Counted from the first letter of the stretch, positions 35,226 to 45,006 are shown. The stretch: 64,000 nt of DNA from an uncultured Eubacteriales bacterium (GCA_900551325.1 URVM01000003.1:186001-250000); one strand, 5' to 3'. Program-made: numbers and translations. The notes: a model not told the origin generated them from the letters alone.

Positions 35226-36236
35226 CTATTTATCGTCGGCAAAAAGTCCTGCCCACTTTTCAATGTTTTCAAGTGCTAAACCAGTACCTTGAGCCACACA
35301 GTCTAATGGATTTTCTGCAATGTTAACAGGCATGCCTGTTTCTAGGCTAATTAAAGTGTCAAGACCTGTAAGAAGGGCACCACCACCTGTAAGCATAATA
35401 CCACTTTCCATAATATCTGCTGATAATTCTGGTGGAGTTTTTTCAAGTGTATACTTAATTGCTTCAACAATAGCATTTACTGGTTCTTTAATAGCTTCTG
35501 TTACTTCTTGAGAAGTAATTGTTAAGATCTTTGGAAGACCTGTTACAAGGTCACGTCCTCTAATTTCCATTGTTTCATTTTCACCTGTTGGGTACGCTGC
35601 ACCAATTGTTAATTTAATTTGTTCTGCAGTACGCTCACCAATCATAAGGTTATATTCTTTCTTAATGTAAGAAACGATGTATTCATCAAATTCATCCCCT
35701 GCTATACGAAGAGATTTACTTGCCACTATACCACCTAGTGAAATAACAGCTACGTCTGTAGTACCACCACCGATATCTACAACCATATTACCTGTTGGTT
35801 CTTCTACTCTAAGATTAGCACCAATTGCAGCTGCCATTGGCTCTTCCATAATAAGTGCTTGTTTTGCACCTGCTTTAATTGTAGCTTCTTCTACTGCACG
35901 TTTTTCAACTGATGTAACACCTGATGGTACACATACGATAACACGTGGTTTTGGTGAAAACATAGATTGTTTATAAGCTTTGCTAATAAAGTAACGAATC
36001 ATTGCTTCTGTTGTACCAAAATCAGCAATAACACCGTCTTTAAGTGGTCTAATAGCTACAATATTACCTGGTGTTCTACCAATCATTTTTTTAGCTTCGT
36101 CACCTACAGCTAAAATTTGATTTGTTTTTTCTTTTATAGCAACTACAGAAGGCTCGTTTACTACGATGCCTTTCCCTCTTACAAATACAAGGGTATTTGC
36201 TGTACCTAAGTCAATTCCCATATCTCTTCCGAACAT
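35226..36236 (-). CDS. mreB: Rod shape-determining actin homologue MreB
   Basis: 336 aa. Phosphate 1 motif GIDLGTANTLVFVRGKGIV, phosphate 2 motif VVDIGGGTTDVAVISLGG, adenosine motif GIMLTGGGALLTGLD and the N-terminal MFGRDM membrane-binding stretch. It forms filaments that orient lateral wall synthesis. First gene of mreBCD-mrdA-minCDE-rodA-mgsA. About 160 bp of AT-rich DNA without a clear promoter separates it from radC. Confidence 0.97.
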   Translation of the reverse strand: MFGRDMGIDLGTANTLVFVRGKGIVVNEPSVVAIKEKTNQILAVGDEAKKMIGRTPGNIVAIRPLKDGVIADFGTTEAMIRYFISKAYKQSMFSPKPRVIVCVPSGVTSVEKRAVEEATIKAGAKQALIMEEPMAAAIGANLRVEEPTGNMVVDIGGGTTDVAVISLGGIVASKSLRIAGDEFDEYIVSYIKKEYNLMIGERTAEQIKLTIGAAYPTGENETMEIRGRDLVTGLPKILTITSQEVTEAIKEPVNAIVEAIKYTLEKTPPELSADIMESGIMLTGGGALLTGLDTLISLETGMPVNIAENPLDCVAQGTGLALENIEKWAGLFADDK

Positions 36237-36400
36237 AATTCTTCCTCCTACAATGTCTATATTTCATCTAATGATTCTATTTAAATTCTTCCTATATTCA
36301 TGCTTGTCTCTACAGAATTTGCATAAAATCCCATAATTAACATGATACAGTTTTTTTCGCTCTTTTTCAACAAAAAAACTATATTTGTTAAAGAAATATT

Positions 36401-37084
36401 TTAAAGATAGCCTTGTTCTTTCAAGCTTACAAAAGAACCATCACCAATAATGATATGATCTAGTAACCCAATACCTATCATTTCGCCCGAAGCCTTAAGC
36501 TTCTTTGTAATATGCACATCTTCACGGCTTGGTGTAGGATCTCCACTTGGATGATTATGAAGTGCTATAATACTATAAGCTGACTTTAATATAGCACCTT
36601 TAAATACTTCTCTTGGGTGAACAATAGAGGCATTTAAACTTCCTTTTGATACAGTTTCATAACCTATACATTTACATTTTGTATCTAAGTATACAACAAA
36701 GAACTTCTCCATCTTTTGATGTCTTAGCTCTTCCATAAAGTAATAAGCTACATCTTTAGGTGATTGCCACTGCATCCTAGCCCCATAAGTGGCTTGACTA
36801 AGCCGTCTACTTAATTCTAATAAAGTAAGAATTTGAATGGCCTTTACTTGTCCAATACCCTTGATTCCCATAAGGCTATCTAGTGTATTTTCATATAATC
36901 TAAGTAAATTAGTGCGCCCATCCTCATCTACTAAAAGCTGCCTTGCAAGTTGCATGCTACTACAGGACTTTGACCCCGTACGAATAAGAATAGTCAGTAA
37001 TTCTATATCTGTAAGGCCTTGTCCACCGTATTTAATGAATTTTTCATAAGGTCTTTCTTCTAATGGAAAATCTTCTATTCTCAT
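36401..37084 (-). CDS. radC: RadC family JAB-domain protein
   Basis: 227 aa. Helix-hairpin-helix at the N-terminus (LMGIKGIGQVKAIQIL) and a C-terminal JAB1/MPN metalloprotease-like domain with the complete zinc motif HNHPSGDPTPSREDV. A DNA-repair role was assigned historically but is unproven. It sits between maf and mreB, the classic Firmicutes maf-radC-mreB order. Confidence 0.95.
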   Translation of the reverse strand: MRIEDFPLEERPYEKFIKYGGQGLTDIELLTILIRTGSKSCSSMQLARQLLVDEDGRTNLLRLYENTLDSLMGIKGIGQVKAIQILTLLELSRRLSQATYGARMQWQSPKDVAYYFMEELRHQKMEKFFVVYLDTKCKCIGYETVSKGSLNASIVHPREVFKGAILKSAYSIIALHNHPSGDPTPSREDVHITKKLKASGEMIGIGLLDHIIIGDGSFVSLKEQGYL

Positions 37085-37176
37085 CTTGGTAACTCCTTTA
37101 ATAACTTATTAAATCATTACCTAATTTTTTCATATTTATACCAGATTTTGTCCATTTATTGCGAAATTTTTATAAA

Positions 37177-37752
37177 TTATAAAGTAATAAGTCCTTCTTC
37201 TTTTAGTAGGTTGTAAATAGTACATACTGGTAAACCTACAATATTAAAATAATCGCCCTCTATTTTTTCAATAAAATTACTAGCAAAGCCTTGAATACCA
37301 TAGCCACCAGCTTTATCAAAAGGCTCACCTGTACTTATATACCAATTTAGTTCCTCTTTAGAAATATCTTTCATAAAGACCTTGCTACATACAGCTTTTT
37401 GTATAAGCTTTCCTTTACTTTCATTATAAAGAGCTATGCCTGTATAAACAAAATGTGCTTTGCCACTTAGTTTACTAAGCATTTTTCTAGCATCTTCTTC
37501 ATCTTTTGGCTTACCTAAAATTTCTTCTTCATATACAACCACTGTATCACACCCTAATATCCATTCATTTTTATAATCTTTTCCAATGGCCTGGGCTTTT
37601 TCTTTAGCTAAACGTTTCACATTTTCCTCTGGGGAATCTTGTAAACTAATGTATTCTTCTACCTCTTTTGTTTGGATTATAAACTGAATAGGTATTAAAG
37701 ACATAAGCTCTTTTCTTCTTGGAGATTTAGAAGCTAAAATAATGGAATGCAT
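37177..37752 (-). CDS. maf: Maf-like nucleoside triphosphate pyrophosphatase
   Basis: 191 aa. It starts MHSIILASKSPRRKELM with the Maf nucleotide-binding signature, then GCDTVVVYEEEILGKPKDEE and STGEPFDKAGGYGIQG, with the catalytic Asp/Glu/Lys residues. It hydrolyses dTTP/UTP or modified nucleotides. The ATG at 37752 is preferred because AGGAGGTG lies upstream; the GTG at 37761 overlaps that site. Confidence 0.95.
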   Translation of the reverse strand: MHSIILASKSPRRKELMSLIPIQFIIQTKEVEEYISLQDSPEENVKRLAKEKAQAIGKDYKNEWILGCDTVVVYEEEILGKPKDEEDARKMLSKLSGKAHFVYTGIALYNESKGKLIQKAVCSKVFMKDISKEELNWYISTGEPFDKAGGYGIQGFASNFIEKIEGDYFNIVGLPVCTIYNLLKEEGLITL

Positions 37753-37764
37753 AAAACACACCTC

Positions 37765-38016
37765 CTAAAGTTTTTTATAAATGATGACACCTGCTACCAT
37801 ACCTAAGATACCAGCAAGGCTAATTTTAATTTGGAGTTTTATAACAGCTAATAAAACACCTAAGTCTAAACTAATAGGTTGGTCAAGACCAAATACTTGA
37901 CTATAATTTAGGAAACTCAAAAAAGGTACATCCCTACACAAATCCCCTATAAAATAACCCACTGTAAGTCCTGATAACATACAAAGTAACAGTACCCAAA
38001 AATTTTTCGCTTTCAT
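37765..38016 (-). CDS. DUF4321 family small membrane protein
   Basis: 83 aa with two hydrophobic helices (residues 6-24, FWVLLLCMLSGLTVGYFIG, and about 62-80, IKISLAGILGMVAGVIIY) and a short loop containing SLDLGVLLAVIKLQIKI. This matches DUF4321, a small clostridial membrane family encoded next to maf/radC/mre genes. Function unknown; location suggests a cell-envelope role. Confidence 0.8.
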   Translation of the reverse strand: MKAKNFWVLLLCMLSGLTVGYFIGDLCRDVPFLSFLNYSQVFGLDQPISLDLGVLLAVIKLQIKISLAGILGMVAGVIIYKKL

Positions 38017-38096
38017 TTTCCTTCCCCCTATTTGTCATTGGTTCTAAGTCTAAAATTCTTTTTTATTGTACCATACTTTAATTCTTATATATAGGT

Positions 38097-38132
38097 ATTA
38101 AAAAAAGAAGCTACCTAAAAAGTAGCTTCTCT
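38097..38132 (-). terminator. Terminator of the rnf operon
   Basis: Minus-strand stem AGAAGCTAC / GTAGCTTCT with a 7-nt loop, followed by TTTTTTT. It sits 5 bp after the rnfB stop. Confidence 0.9.
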
Positions 38133-38135
38133 CTC

Positions 38136-38930
38136 TTAAAGCATAATTAAAGCATGTGTTGGACATTTCTCAGCACATTTACCACAACCTGTACATTTCT
38201 CAGCATCGATTGTTGCCAGTGCATTATCAAGGGTAATTGCCCCATATTCACATTGTTTCACACAGATACCACAGCCTATACAGCCTACTTCACAAGCAGC
38301 TTTAACGCCCTTACCTTTATCATGTGACATACATTGTACTTGATATTTTGTATCACTATTTCCTATGTAAATAAGATGTCTTGGACAAGTAACTACACAA
38401 GCACTACAAGCTACACACTTTTCTTCATCTACTTTTGCTAAGCCATTTTCAATGTGAATGGCATCAAAAGGACAAGCCTTTTCACAACTTCCAAAGCCTA
38501 AGCAACCATAAGCACAGCCCTTAGGACCATTGCCTACTAAGTGTGCATCTTCACAAGTTTTAATACCTTCATAGATATACTTTTGTTTCGCTTTATCTAG
38601 TGTACCTTGACATCTTACAATAGCAATTTTCTTAACGCCTGCTACGTTTTCTACACCTAAAATTTTCGCAATAGCAGCCTGTTGTTCTGGGTTACTTACA
38701 GGACAGCCGTTATGCTTAGCTTCTCCACCTGCTACTGCCTTAGCAAAAGCATCACATCCTGCAAAACCACATCCACCACAGTTAGCGCCTGGAAGCTGAT
38801 CACGAATTTCACTAATACGTTCATCTACAGGTACAGCAAACTTTTTAGAAGCCACACCTAGCCCTATACCAAATAATAAGCCCATACTTCCTATTGCTAA
38901 AACAGGATTTATGATTTCCATAATATTCAT
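38136..38930 (-). CDS. rnfB: Rnf complex subunit RnfB (Fe-S electron-entry subunit)
   Basis: 264 aa. N-terminal membrane helix, then the four-Cys [4Fe-4S] motif in GANCGGCGFAGCDAFAKA. Several ferredoxin-type CxxCxxCxxxCP motifs follow (CVACSACVVTCP, CIGCGICVKQC, CTGCGKCAEKCP). It accepts electrons from reduced ferredoxin. Last gene of rnfCDGEAB. The clostridial Rnf complex couples ferredoxin oxidation and NAD+ reduction to Na+ or H+ export. Confidence 0.97.
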   Translation of the reverse strand: MNIMEIINPVLAIGSMGLLFGIGLGVASKKFAVPVDERISEIRDQLPGANCGGCGFAGCDAFAKAVAGGEAKHNGCPVSNPEQQAAIAKILGVENVAGVKKIAIVRCQGTLDKAKQKYIYEGIKTCEDAHLVGNGPKGCAYGCLGFGSCEKACPFDAIHIENGLAKVDEEKCVACSACVVTCPRHLIYIGNSDTKYQVQCMSHDKGKGVKAACEVGCIGCGICVKQCEYGAITLDNALATIDAEKCTGCGKCAEKCPTHALIML

Positions 38931-38944
38931 CTTGTTTCCCCCTT

Positions 38945-39520
38945 CTATTTAATAAGGTTTTGAAAACCTAAAAATGCAATAGCCATAAACCCAGCTGAAA
39001 TAAGTGTAATTGGGAAACCTTTTAAGCAAGGCAAAATATTATTTTTTTCAATACGCTCTCTTATACCAGCTAAAAGTACAATACTTAAAGTAAAACCAGC
39101 TGCTCCACCTACCCCATTGATAACAGATTGAATAAGTGAATAGTTTTTTTGCATATTAATAATGGCAACACCTAATACAGCACAGTTTGTTGTAATAAGA
39201 GGTAGGTATACACCTAGTGCTGAATAAAGAGATGGACTTACTTTTTGAATAACCATCTCTACAAACTGTACAAGTGATGCAATAACTAAAATAAATGCTA
39301 CTGTGTACATATACTCTAGTTTTAATGGTACAAGTATAAACTTAAATACTACATAAGAAATCATTGAGGCAAGCCCCATTACAAACGTTACAGCCATTCC
39401 CATTCCCAGTGCTGTTTCAATTTTCTTTGAAACACCTAAAAATGGACAAATACCTAAGAATCTTGAAAGCACGAAGTTATTCACAAGTGCTGCACTTAAA
39501 AATAATAATAATAGTTCCAT
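38945..39520 (-). CDS. rnfA: Rnf complex membrane subunit RnfA
   Basis: 191 aa, six membrane helices. Signatures are FVLSRFLGICPFLGVSKKIE, with the half-membrane Cys that coordinates an intramembrane iron cluster with RnfE, and LPLITTNCAVLGVAIINMQ. Inverted-topology homologue of RnfE. It overlaps the tight rnfE-rnfA-rnfB run (11-14 bp gaps). Confidence 0.97.
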   Translation of the reverse strand: MELLLLFLSAALVNNFVLSRFLGICPFLGVSKKIETALGMGMAVTFVMGLASMISYVVFKFILVPLKLEYMYTVAFILVIASLVQFVEMVIQKVSPSLYSALGVYLPLITTNCAVLGVAIINMQKNYSLIQSVINGVGGAAGFTLSIVLLAGIRERIEKNNILPCLKGFPITLISAGFMAIAFLGFQNLIK

Positions 39521-39531
39521 TAGTCAGCCTC

Positions 39532-40128
39532 CTATTGTTTCTTCGCTTTTATGGCATTTAAGATGGCCATAATAATTGCCAATGTAAAGAATGCACCTGG
39601 TGCTAAAATCATAATAATAGCAGGGTCATAACTTCCTGGCATTACTTGTAAACCAAAAATACTACCTGCTCCTAAAATTTCTCTTACTACACCAATAGAA
39701 GTAAGGGCAAGTGTAAATCCAAGTCCCATACCTAAACCATCCCATACTGATGGTAATACTGGATTTTTAGAAGCATAAGCTTCTGCTCTTCCTAAAATTA
39801 AGCAGTTTACTACGATTAGAGGAAGGAAAAGTCCAAGTTGTGCATGTAAACTTGGAATATAAGCCTGTAACAAAAGGTCAATCATTGTTACGAAACTTGC
39901 AATAATAACAACAAAGGCTGGAATACGTACTTTAGATGGAATACATTTTCTAAGTAAAGAAATAACTGTATTTGAGCAAATAAGTACAGCTGTTGTAGCA
40001 AGTCCCATACCGATAGCATTATTTGCACTTGTTGTAACTGCTAAAGTTGGACACATACCAAGTACTTGCATAAAGGTTGGGTTGTCTACAATAATTCCTG
40101 CTTTTAAACGTTCAAGAAGCGTTTTCAT
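39532..40128 (-). CDS. rnfE: Rnf complex membrane subunit RnfE
   Basis: 198 aa, polytopic. Contains VLGMCPTLAVTTSANNAIGM and LPLIVVNCLILGRAEAYASK, the paired Cys loops equivalent to RnfA. Membrane partner of RnfA in the ion-translocating core. It directly follows rnfG. Confidence 0.97.
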   Translation of the reverse strand: MKTLLERLKAGIIVDNPTFMQVLGMCPTLAVTTSANNAIGMGLATTAVLICSNTVISLLRKCIPSKVRIPAFVVIIASFVTMIDLLLQAYIPSLHAQLGLFLPLIVVNCLILGRAEAYASKNPVLPSVWDGLGMGLGFTLALTSIGVVREILGAGSIFGLQVMPGSYDPAIIMILAPGAFFTLAIIMAILNAIKAKKQ

Positions 40129-40695
40129 CTAGTACTCCCCCTTTTCCCAGTTTGTTTGATGTGCTTTCATATATTCTGTTGCTAAGTTAACACCATTTAC
40201 AACTGCAGTACTTGTAATAGTAGCACCTGTTATAGCCATAATCTCTGTATCACTACCAGTTGTTTTGTTTACTGCAAGAGGTGTTCCTTTTCCAACAAAT
40301 TGATCCTTGAAGCTTGGTTGTAGCATATTGGCACCAAGTCCTGGTGTTTCTGCATGACTTAAAATCTGAACACCTGCAAGTGTTCCATCAGCGTGCATAC
40401 CTACTAAAAGTTCAATACTTCCACCATAACCATCTGGATAAACTTTTGCTACAGCACCTGTATATTTGCCATCTGCATAAGTAACAAACACTGTTTCAAG
40501 TTTCTCCCCATCAGTTACTGGAACTATTTGAATATCTTTTGCCTCTTCTAAAAGGCCTCTTACTGCCTCTTGTTGAGCAGCTTCTTTTCCTTTAACGATT
40601 ATTGGTGCTGTTTGACTATTTACAAATCCAAGTAAACCAGCACAAATTGTAGTTATAATAAGTAAAATCAGTCCAAGCTTTAATGGTTCTTTCAT
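40129..40695 (-). CDS. rnfG: Rnf complex flavoprotein subunit RnfG
   Basis: 188 aa. One N-terminal membrane helix and an extracytoplasmic FMN-binding domain with the covalent flavin site IMAITGATITSTAVV (FMN on Thr of the [ST]GAT motif). It transfers electrons between RnfD and the rest of the complex on the outer face. The start overlaps the rnfD stop by one base, implying coupled translation. Confidence 0.96.
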   Translation of the reverse strand: MKEPLKLGLILLIITTICAGLLGFVNSQTAPIIVKGKEAAQQEAVRGLLEEAKDIQIVPVTDGEKLETVFVTYADGKYTGAVAKVYPDGYGGSIELLVGMHADGTLAGVQILSHAETPGLGANMLQPSFKDQFVGKGTPLAVNKTTGSDTEIMAITGATITSTAVVNGVNLATEYMKAHQTNWEKGEY

Positions 40696-41633
40696 TACTT
40701 AGCACCTCCAAAGCGTACAGGTTTTACAAACTTATCAATAAGTGGTACAGCTAAGTTCATAATTAAAATACTATAACTTACACCTTCTGGATAACCACCA
40801 AAAAGTCTAATAACACTAGCAATAATACCTGCACCTACAGCAAATATGATTTGTCCTTTTAGCGTCATAGGAGTTGTTGTATAGTCAGTAGCCATAAAGA
40901 AAGCCCCAAGCATAGCACCACCTAAGAAAATAGAAGTAAAGCTAGCTCCCACTCCATGTCCACTAAATAAAAGAGTTACTATAAACATAGTTCCTAAATA
41001 ACATACTGGTATATGCCAAGTAATAACTTTTTTATAAATGAGGTAAAGCCCACCAAGTAAAATAGCAAGTGCTGAAACCTCTCCAATACAACCACCAATA
41101 TTACCAATAAAAGCATCTACTAAAGAAGGCATTGCTACTGCACTATCTGGTCTAATAGCTGCTAAAGGCGTTGGTCCTGTTAAAGCATCAAGACCTTTTG
41201 GCGCACTAAAGCTAGTCATTGCTTGTGGATATGCCGCAAGCAAAAAGGCTCTTGCTGCAAGAGCTGGGTTTATAAAGTTTTGTCCAATCCCACCAAAACA
41301 TTGTTTAGCAAGTATAATAGCTACAAAAGCACCTACTATAGGTACATAAATTGGTGCATCTACAGGTAGGTTAAAAGCTAATAATAAACCTGTTATAACT
41401 GCACTTAAATCCTTTATGGATAAAGTTTGATGTGTAAAAGTTTGCCACATCGCCTCAAAAGCCACACAAGACACTACACATAAAATTGTAAGTAAAAGTG
41501 TTCTTACTCCAAAAAAGTAAGTTCCTACTAGAAGTGCTGGAATAAGGGCAATAACTACATCTAACATAATATTTTGTACAGTAGTTCCCTTGTGGGCATG
41601 TGGTGATGAGGACACATTAAATAATTTTTCCAT
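40695..41633 (-). CDS. rnfD: Rnf complex membrane subunit RnfD
   Basis: 312 aa, about nine membrane helices. It has FGGIGQNFINPALAARAFLL and the covalent-FMN region FMATDYTTTPMTLKG. Homologue of NqrB. It sits 17 bp after rnfC. Confidence 0.97.
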   Translation of the reverse strand: MEKLFNVSSSPHAHKGTTVQNIMLDVVIALIPALLVGTYFFGVRTLLLTILCVVSCVAFEAMWQTFTHQTLSIKDLSAVITGLLLAFNLPVDAPIYVPIVGAFVAIILAKQCFGGIGQNFINPALAARAFLLAAYPQAMTSFSAPKGLDALTGPTPLAAIRPDSAVAMPSLVDAFIGNIGGCIGEVSALAILLGGLYLIYKKVITWHIPVCYLGTMFIVTLLFSGHGVGASFTSIFLGGAMLGAFFMATDYTTTPMTLKGQIIFAVGAGIIASVIRLFGGYPEGVSYSILIMNLAVPLIDKFVKPVRFGGAK

Positions 41634-41650
41634 GTCTTTCTCTCCCTTGG

Positions 41651-42967
41651 CTATTTTTGTCTCACTCTATTTTTAGCTGTACGAATTGACTGTACAAGCT
41701 GTCTGCTTGCTGGACACACATAAGAACAGCATCCACATTCCATACAATCCATACCAAAATCAGCTAAAAAGGCTTCGTCGTCATGATGTAGTGCTGCACG
41801 GTGTAGGGCATTTGGCACAAGACGCATTGGACAAGCTTCTACACATTTCCCACAACGAATACATGGTGAAGTTGCCTCTTTATCTACTTCTTTTTGGGTT
41901 AAACATAAAATGGCCGATGTTCCCTTTCCAATTGGTACATCTACTGAACTTAAGGCAGTTCCCATCATTGGTCCACCTGAAATAACTTTTACCGTTGCCG
42001 CTTCATCCCATTCGGCTGCTTCTAATACTTCCCTAAAACTCATACCTAAGCGAATTTTAAAGTTGGAAGGCTTCTTAACACCATTTCCAGATACAGTAAC
42101 AATACGTCTCATAATTGGTCTACCTTTTGTTACTGCTCTCCAAATAGCAATAACTGAGTCCACATTAAGTACGATAGCCCCAATATCTGCTGGTAACTTT
42201 CCACTTGGCACTTCAAGACCTGTAGTAGCATAAATAAGGTGTTTTTCAGAACCTTGAGGATACTTTGTTTCAAGAACCTTTACTTCTATTTTAGATTCTT
42301 TTTCGCAGTAAGCTTTCATCTTTTCTACAGCATCCATCTTATTATCTTCAATACCTATTATAGCTGTAGCCTCTTTAAACATATGTAGTACAATCTTTAT
42401 ACCTTCTACAATACGCTCTCCCTCTTCTAGCATGACTCTATGGTCTGAAGTTAAGTAAGGTTCACATTCCGCACCATTTATAATGATGTGTTTAATGGTC
42501 TTCTCTTTTGGAGGTGATAACTTGATGTAGGTTGGGAAAGTTGCCCCACCCATTCCAACTAAACCTGCTTCTTTAACGATTTCAACGATTTCTTCTGATG
42601 TAAGGCTAGTATAGTCTTTTACTCTGGCCTCTTTTAATTCAGGTATCTCCTCATAAGCAAAATCATTAGTAACAACAACACATAAGGCTAAACGCCCTTG
42701 ATGTGTCATACGTTCTTCTACTGCCTTTACTGTTCCAGAAACACTACAATGGACAGGTGCACCCGCATACCCTGTTTGTTCACCAATTTTTTGTCCAACT
42801 AAAACCCTATCTCCCTTTTTCACAAGTGGTTTACATGGACTTCCAATGTGTTGTTGCATTGGATATACCAGTTCTTCCTTTGGTAACAAAGCTTGGATAG
42901 GCTGATCCTTTGTAAGCTCTTTATGATACTTAGGGTGTATACCTTTTTTAAAACTTAAGAGTTTCAT
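41651..42967 (-). CDS. rnfC: Rnf complex NADH/FMN-binding subunit RnfC
   Basis: 438 aa. N-terminal Nqr/NQO-like barrel, the NADH/FMN-binding Rossmann region (GLVGMGGATFPTYIKLSPP), an SLBB domain, and two [4Fe-4S] sites at the C-terminus (CIRCGKCVEACPMR and CMECGCCSYVCPASR). It is the NAD+-reducing subunit. First gene of the operon. No clear promoter is seen; a small GTATG/CATAC hairpin lies about 40 bp upstream. Confidence 0.97.
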   Translation of the reverse strand: MKLLSFKKGIHPKYHKELTKDQPIQALLPKEELVYPMQQHIGSPCKPLVKKGDRVLVGQKIGEQTGYAGAPVHCSVSGTVKAVEERMTHQGRLALCVVVTNDFAYEEIPELKEARVKDYTSLTSEEIVEIVKEAGLVGMGGATFPTYIKLSPPKEKTIKHIIINGAECEPYLTSDHRVMLEEGERIVEGIKIVLHMFKEATAIIGIEDNKMDAVEKMKAYCEKESKIEVKVLETKYPQGSEKHLIYATTGLEVPSGKLPADIGAIVLNVDSVIAIWRAVTKGRPIMRRIVTVSGNGVKKPSNFKIRLGMSFREVLEAAEWDEAATVKVISGGPMMGTALSSVDVPIGKGTSAILCLTQKEVDKEATSPCIRCGKCVEACPMRLVPNALHRAALHHDDEAFLADFGMDCMECGCCSYVCPASRQLVQSIRTAKNRVRQK

Positions 42968-43112
42968 CGTCTTCCTCCCTTTCTCGTCTTAGTATAAGTA
43001 TGATTAAGCATACGAATAAAATAAATTTGACCTATTCTCTAAAATTATAAACGCATTACTAAGTTTTCTCAACTTGTTTTACATAATTAAATTTTTAACA
43101 ATTTAAGAATAC

Positions 43113-43658
43113 TTATATTTCATACAAATCATTACAATTGTTTTGTATATATAGTCTAATCCATTGTAAAATATCAGGATGATTAATAGGCAACCCATCT
43201 AAAATTTCTAATACTTCTTTTGTGTCACAGATAAATTCTTTTTCTCCATAACGGTGAACATAAGTAAAATGTATATCTGGTTTTGCACAAATTAATGCCT
43301 CCATAGTACTTCCCATATCTCCGATAGGTAGCCTATCTATATGGTCATACTGAAAAGTTCCTATAATAGAAGTCCCTACTCCTTCCTCACTTTTAATCTT
43401 AAGCTCTCCTCCACATTCTTTACATAATTGGTCAAAAAAAGGTAAACCTAATCCCACCTTGCGTAAGGTTCTAGTTGTAGTAAACGGATTAGTTACTTGA
43501 TCTTTGATGGTTTTAGACATTCCTTTACCATTGTCCTCCACTTCAATAGTAAGCCAATTATTGATAGGATCTTCCCATATAAGTACTTTCACTTTAGAAG
43601 CTTCTGCCCGAATACTATTTTGAACAATATCTAAAATATGTAATGATAATTCCTTCAT
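43113..43658 (-). CDS. GHKL ATP-binding protein (anti-sigma or sensor-kinase-like)
   Basis: 181 aa. Residues 1 to about 100 form a stand-alone HATPase: N-box HILDIVQNSIRAEASKV, G1 VEDNGKGMS, TTRTLRKVGLGLPFF, and G2-like EGVGTSIIGTFQY. There is no HisKA or receiver domain. The last 80 residues (from about 105) are an unassigned conserved tail. In other clostridia similar proteins precede electron-bifurcating hydrogenase genes. Here it is alone, just upstream of rnf; an SpoIIAB-like regulatory role is possible but unproven. Confidence 0.75.
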   Translation of the reverse strand: MKELSLHILDIVQNSIRAEASKVKVLIWEDPINNWLTIEVEDNGKGMSKTIKDQVTNPFTTTRTLRKVGLGLPFFDQLCKECGGELKIKSEEGVGTSIIGTFQYDHIDRLPIGDMGSTMEALICAKPDIHFTYVHRYGEKEFICDTKEVLEILDGLPINHPDILQWIRLYIQNNCNDLYEI

Positions 43659-43803
43659 ACGCTCACTCCTTTTATATACTATCGTCTTAAATTTAACATA
43701 CTTAAACTTTTTATTATATATCCATATAAGCTTGTACTATATATGTTCATTATATATGAATTATTATAGATTAGACCCTCAATTAAAAAATATTTAGGAC
43801 AAA

Positions 43804-43834
43804 ATAAAAGAGCTGTATGAAACAGCCCTTTTCT
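43804..43834 (-). terminator. Terminator of serC-serA
   Basis: Minus-strand hairpin with arms 43806-43816 and 43822-43832 (GCTGT / ACAGC core, one internal mismatch) and a TTTTATTTT tail, 4 bp after the serA stop. Confidence 0.8.
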
Positions 43835-43837
43835 ATA

Positions 43838-44995
43838 TTACTTTGACAGTACGCGTACTTTAATAATATCTTCGATTTCTTCAATACTATGAATATTTTC
43901 ATCAGTAATTTTAGTATCTGTGTCAATAATAGTATAGGCCCAACTACCCTTACTCTTATTAATCATATCAGAAATATTGATACCCTCACCTGCAATAATA
44001 TTAGTAATCTTACCAATCATAGCAGGTATATTCTTATGTATAATAGTTAATCTAAATGCTGCATTCCAAGGCATTTCACATTGAGGGAAGTTTACTGAAT
44101 TTATAATATTACCGTTTTCCAAGTAGTCTTTTACTTGTTTAACAGCCATAACTGCACAGTTTTCTTCTGATTCAGGTGTAGATGCCCCAAGATGTGGAAT
44201 AGCTAATACATGGGGGTTCCCAATAAGTCCATCTACTGGAAAATCTGTTACATACTTTTCAATAATCCCTGACTCAATAGCTCTAAAGAGCGCCTCATTA
44301 TCTACTAAAGTATCTCTAGAGAAGTTTAGTAAACGAACACCTTTTTTCATTTTACTAAAGGCTTCGTCATTAAACATACCTTTTGTATCTGCTGTAAGAG
44401 GTACATGGATTGTAATGTAGTCTGCCTCTGTTAAAATTTGCTCCATAGAAAGAGCATGTTCAATATGACGTGAAATACCCCAAGCTGCTTCTATAGAAAT
44501 ATATGGATCATATCCAATAACTTCCATGCCTAAACTTTGTGCTGCATTAGCTGCCATAACACCGATGGCACCAAGTCCAATAACACCTAGTTTCTTTCCT
44601 AGAATTTCTGGTCCTACAAAAGCACTTTTTCCTGTTTCTACCTCTTTAGCTACATTCTCAGTTAAAGTACTTGCCCAGTTAATACCTTCTACTATCTTTC
44701 TTGAAGAAAGAAGTAGCCCAGCTATAACCATTTCCTTTACTGCATTGGCATTGGCTCCTGGTGTATTAAATACAACAATACCTTTTTGGGCACAAGCCTC
44801 TACTGGAATATTATTTACACCAGCCCCTGCACGTGCTATAGCTTTTACTGTATCAGGTAAGTCTATATCATGCATTTTTGCACTTCTTACCAATATAGCA
44901 TCTGCACCATCAATTGTATCTTGGAGTGCATATTTCTCCCCGAAAAGCTTTGTTCCTTTAGGAGAAACTTTATTTAATGTATAAATCTTATTCAT
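43838..44995 (-). CDS. serA: D-3-phosphoglycerate dehydrogenase
   Basis: 385 aa. NAD-dependent first step of serine biosynthesis. Substrate-binding part with ARAGAGVNNIPVEAC, Rossmann motif KLGVIGLGAIGVMAAN, catalytic Arg/Glu/His region (LLNFSRDTLVDNEAL, IPHLGASTPESEENC) and a C-terminal ACT domain (about residues 310-385). The short single-ACT architecture is typical of clostridial SerA. It follows serC by 11 bp. Confidence 0.95.
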   Translation of the reverse strand: MNKIYTLNKVSPKGTKLFGEKYALQDTIDGADAILVRSAKMHDIDLPDTVKAIARAGAGVNNIPVEACAQKGIVVFNTPGANANAVKEMVIAGLLLSSRKIVEGINWASTLTENVAKEVETGKSAFVGPEILGKKLGVIGLGAIGVMAANAAQSLGMEVIGYDPYISIEAAWGISRHIEHALSMEQILTEADYITIHVPLTADTKGMFNDEAFSKMKKGVRLLNFSRDTLVDNEALFRAIESGIIEKYVTDFPVDGLIGNPHVLAIPHLGASTPESEENCAVMAVKQVKDYLENGNIINSVNFPQCEMPWNAAFRLTIIHKNIPAMIGKITNIIAGEGINISDMINKSKGSWAYTIIDTDTKITDENIHSIEEIEDIIKVRVLSK

Positions 44996-45006
44996 CTAAT
45001 CCCCTC

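Noticed and set aside
44526..44984. 152-codon plus-strand ORF opposite serA
   Set aside because: Antisense shadow of a conserved gene; composition is Ala/Ser/Pro-rich as expected for a reversed frame.
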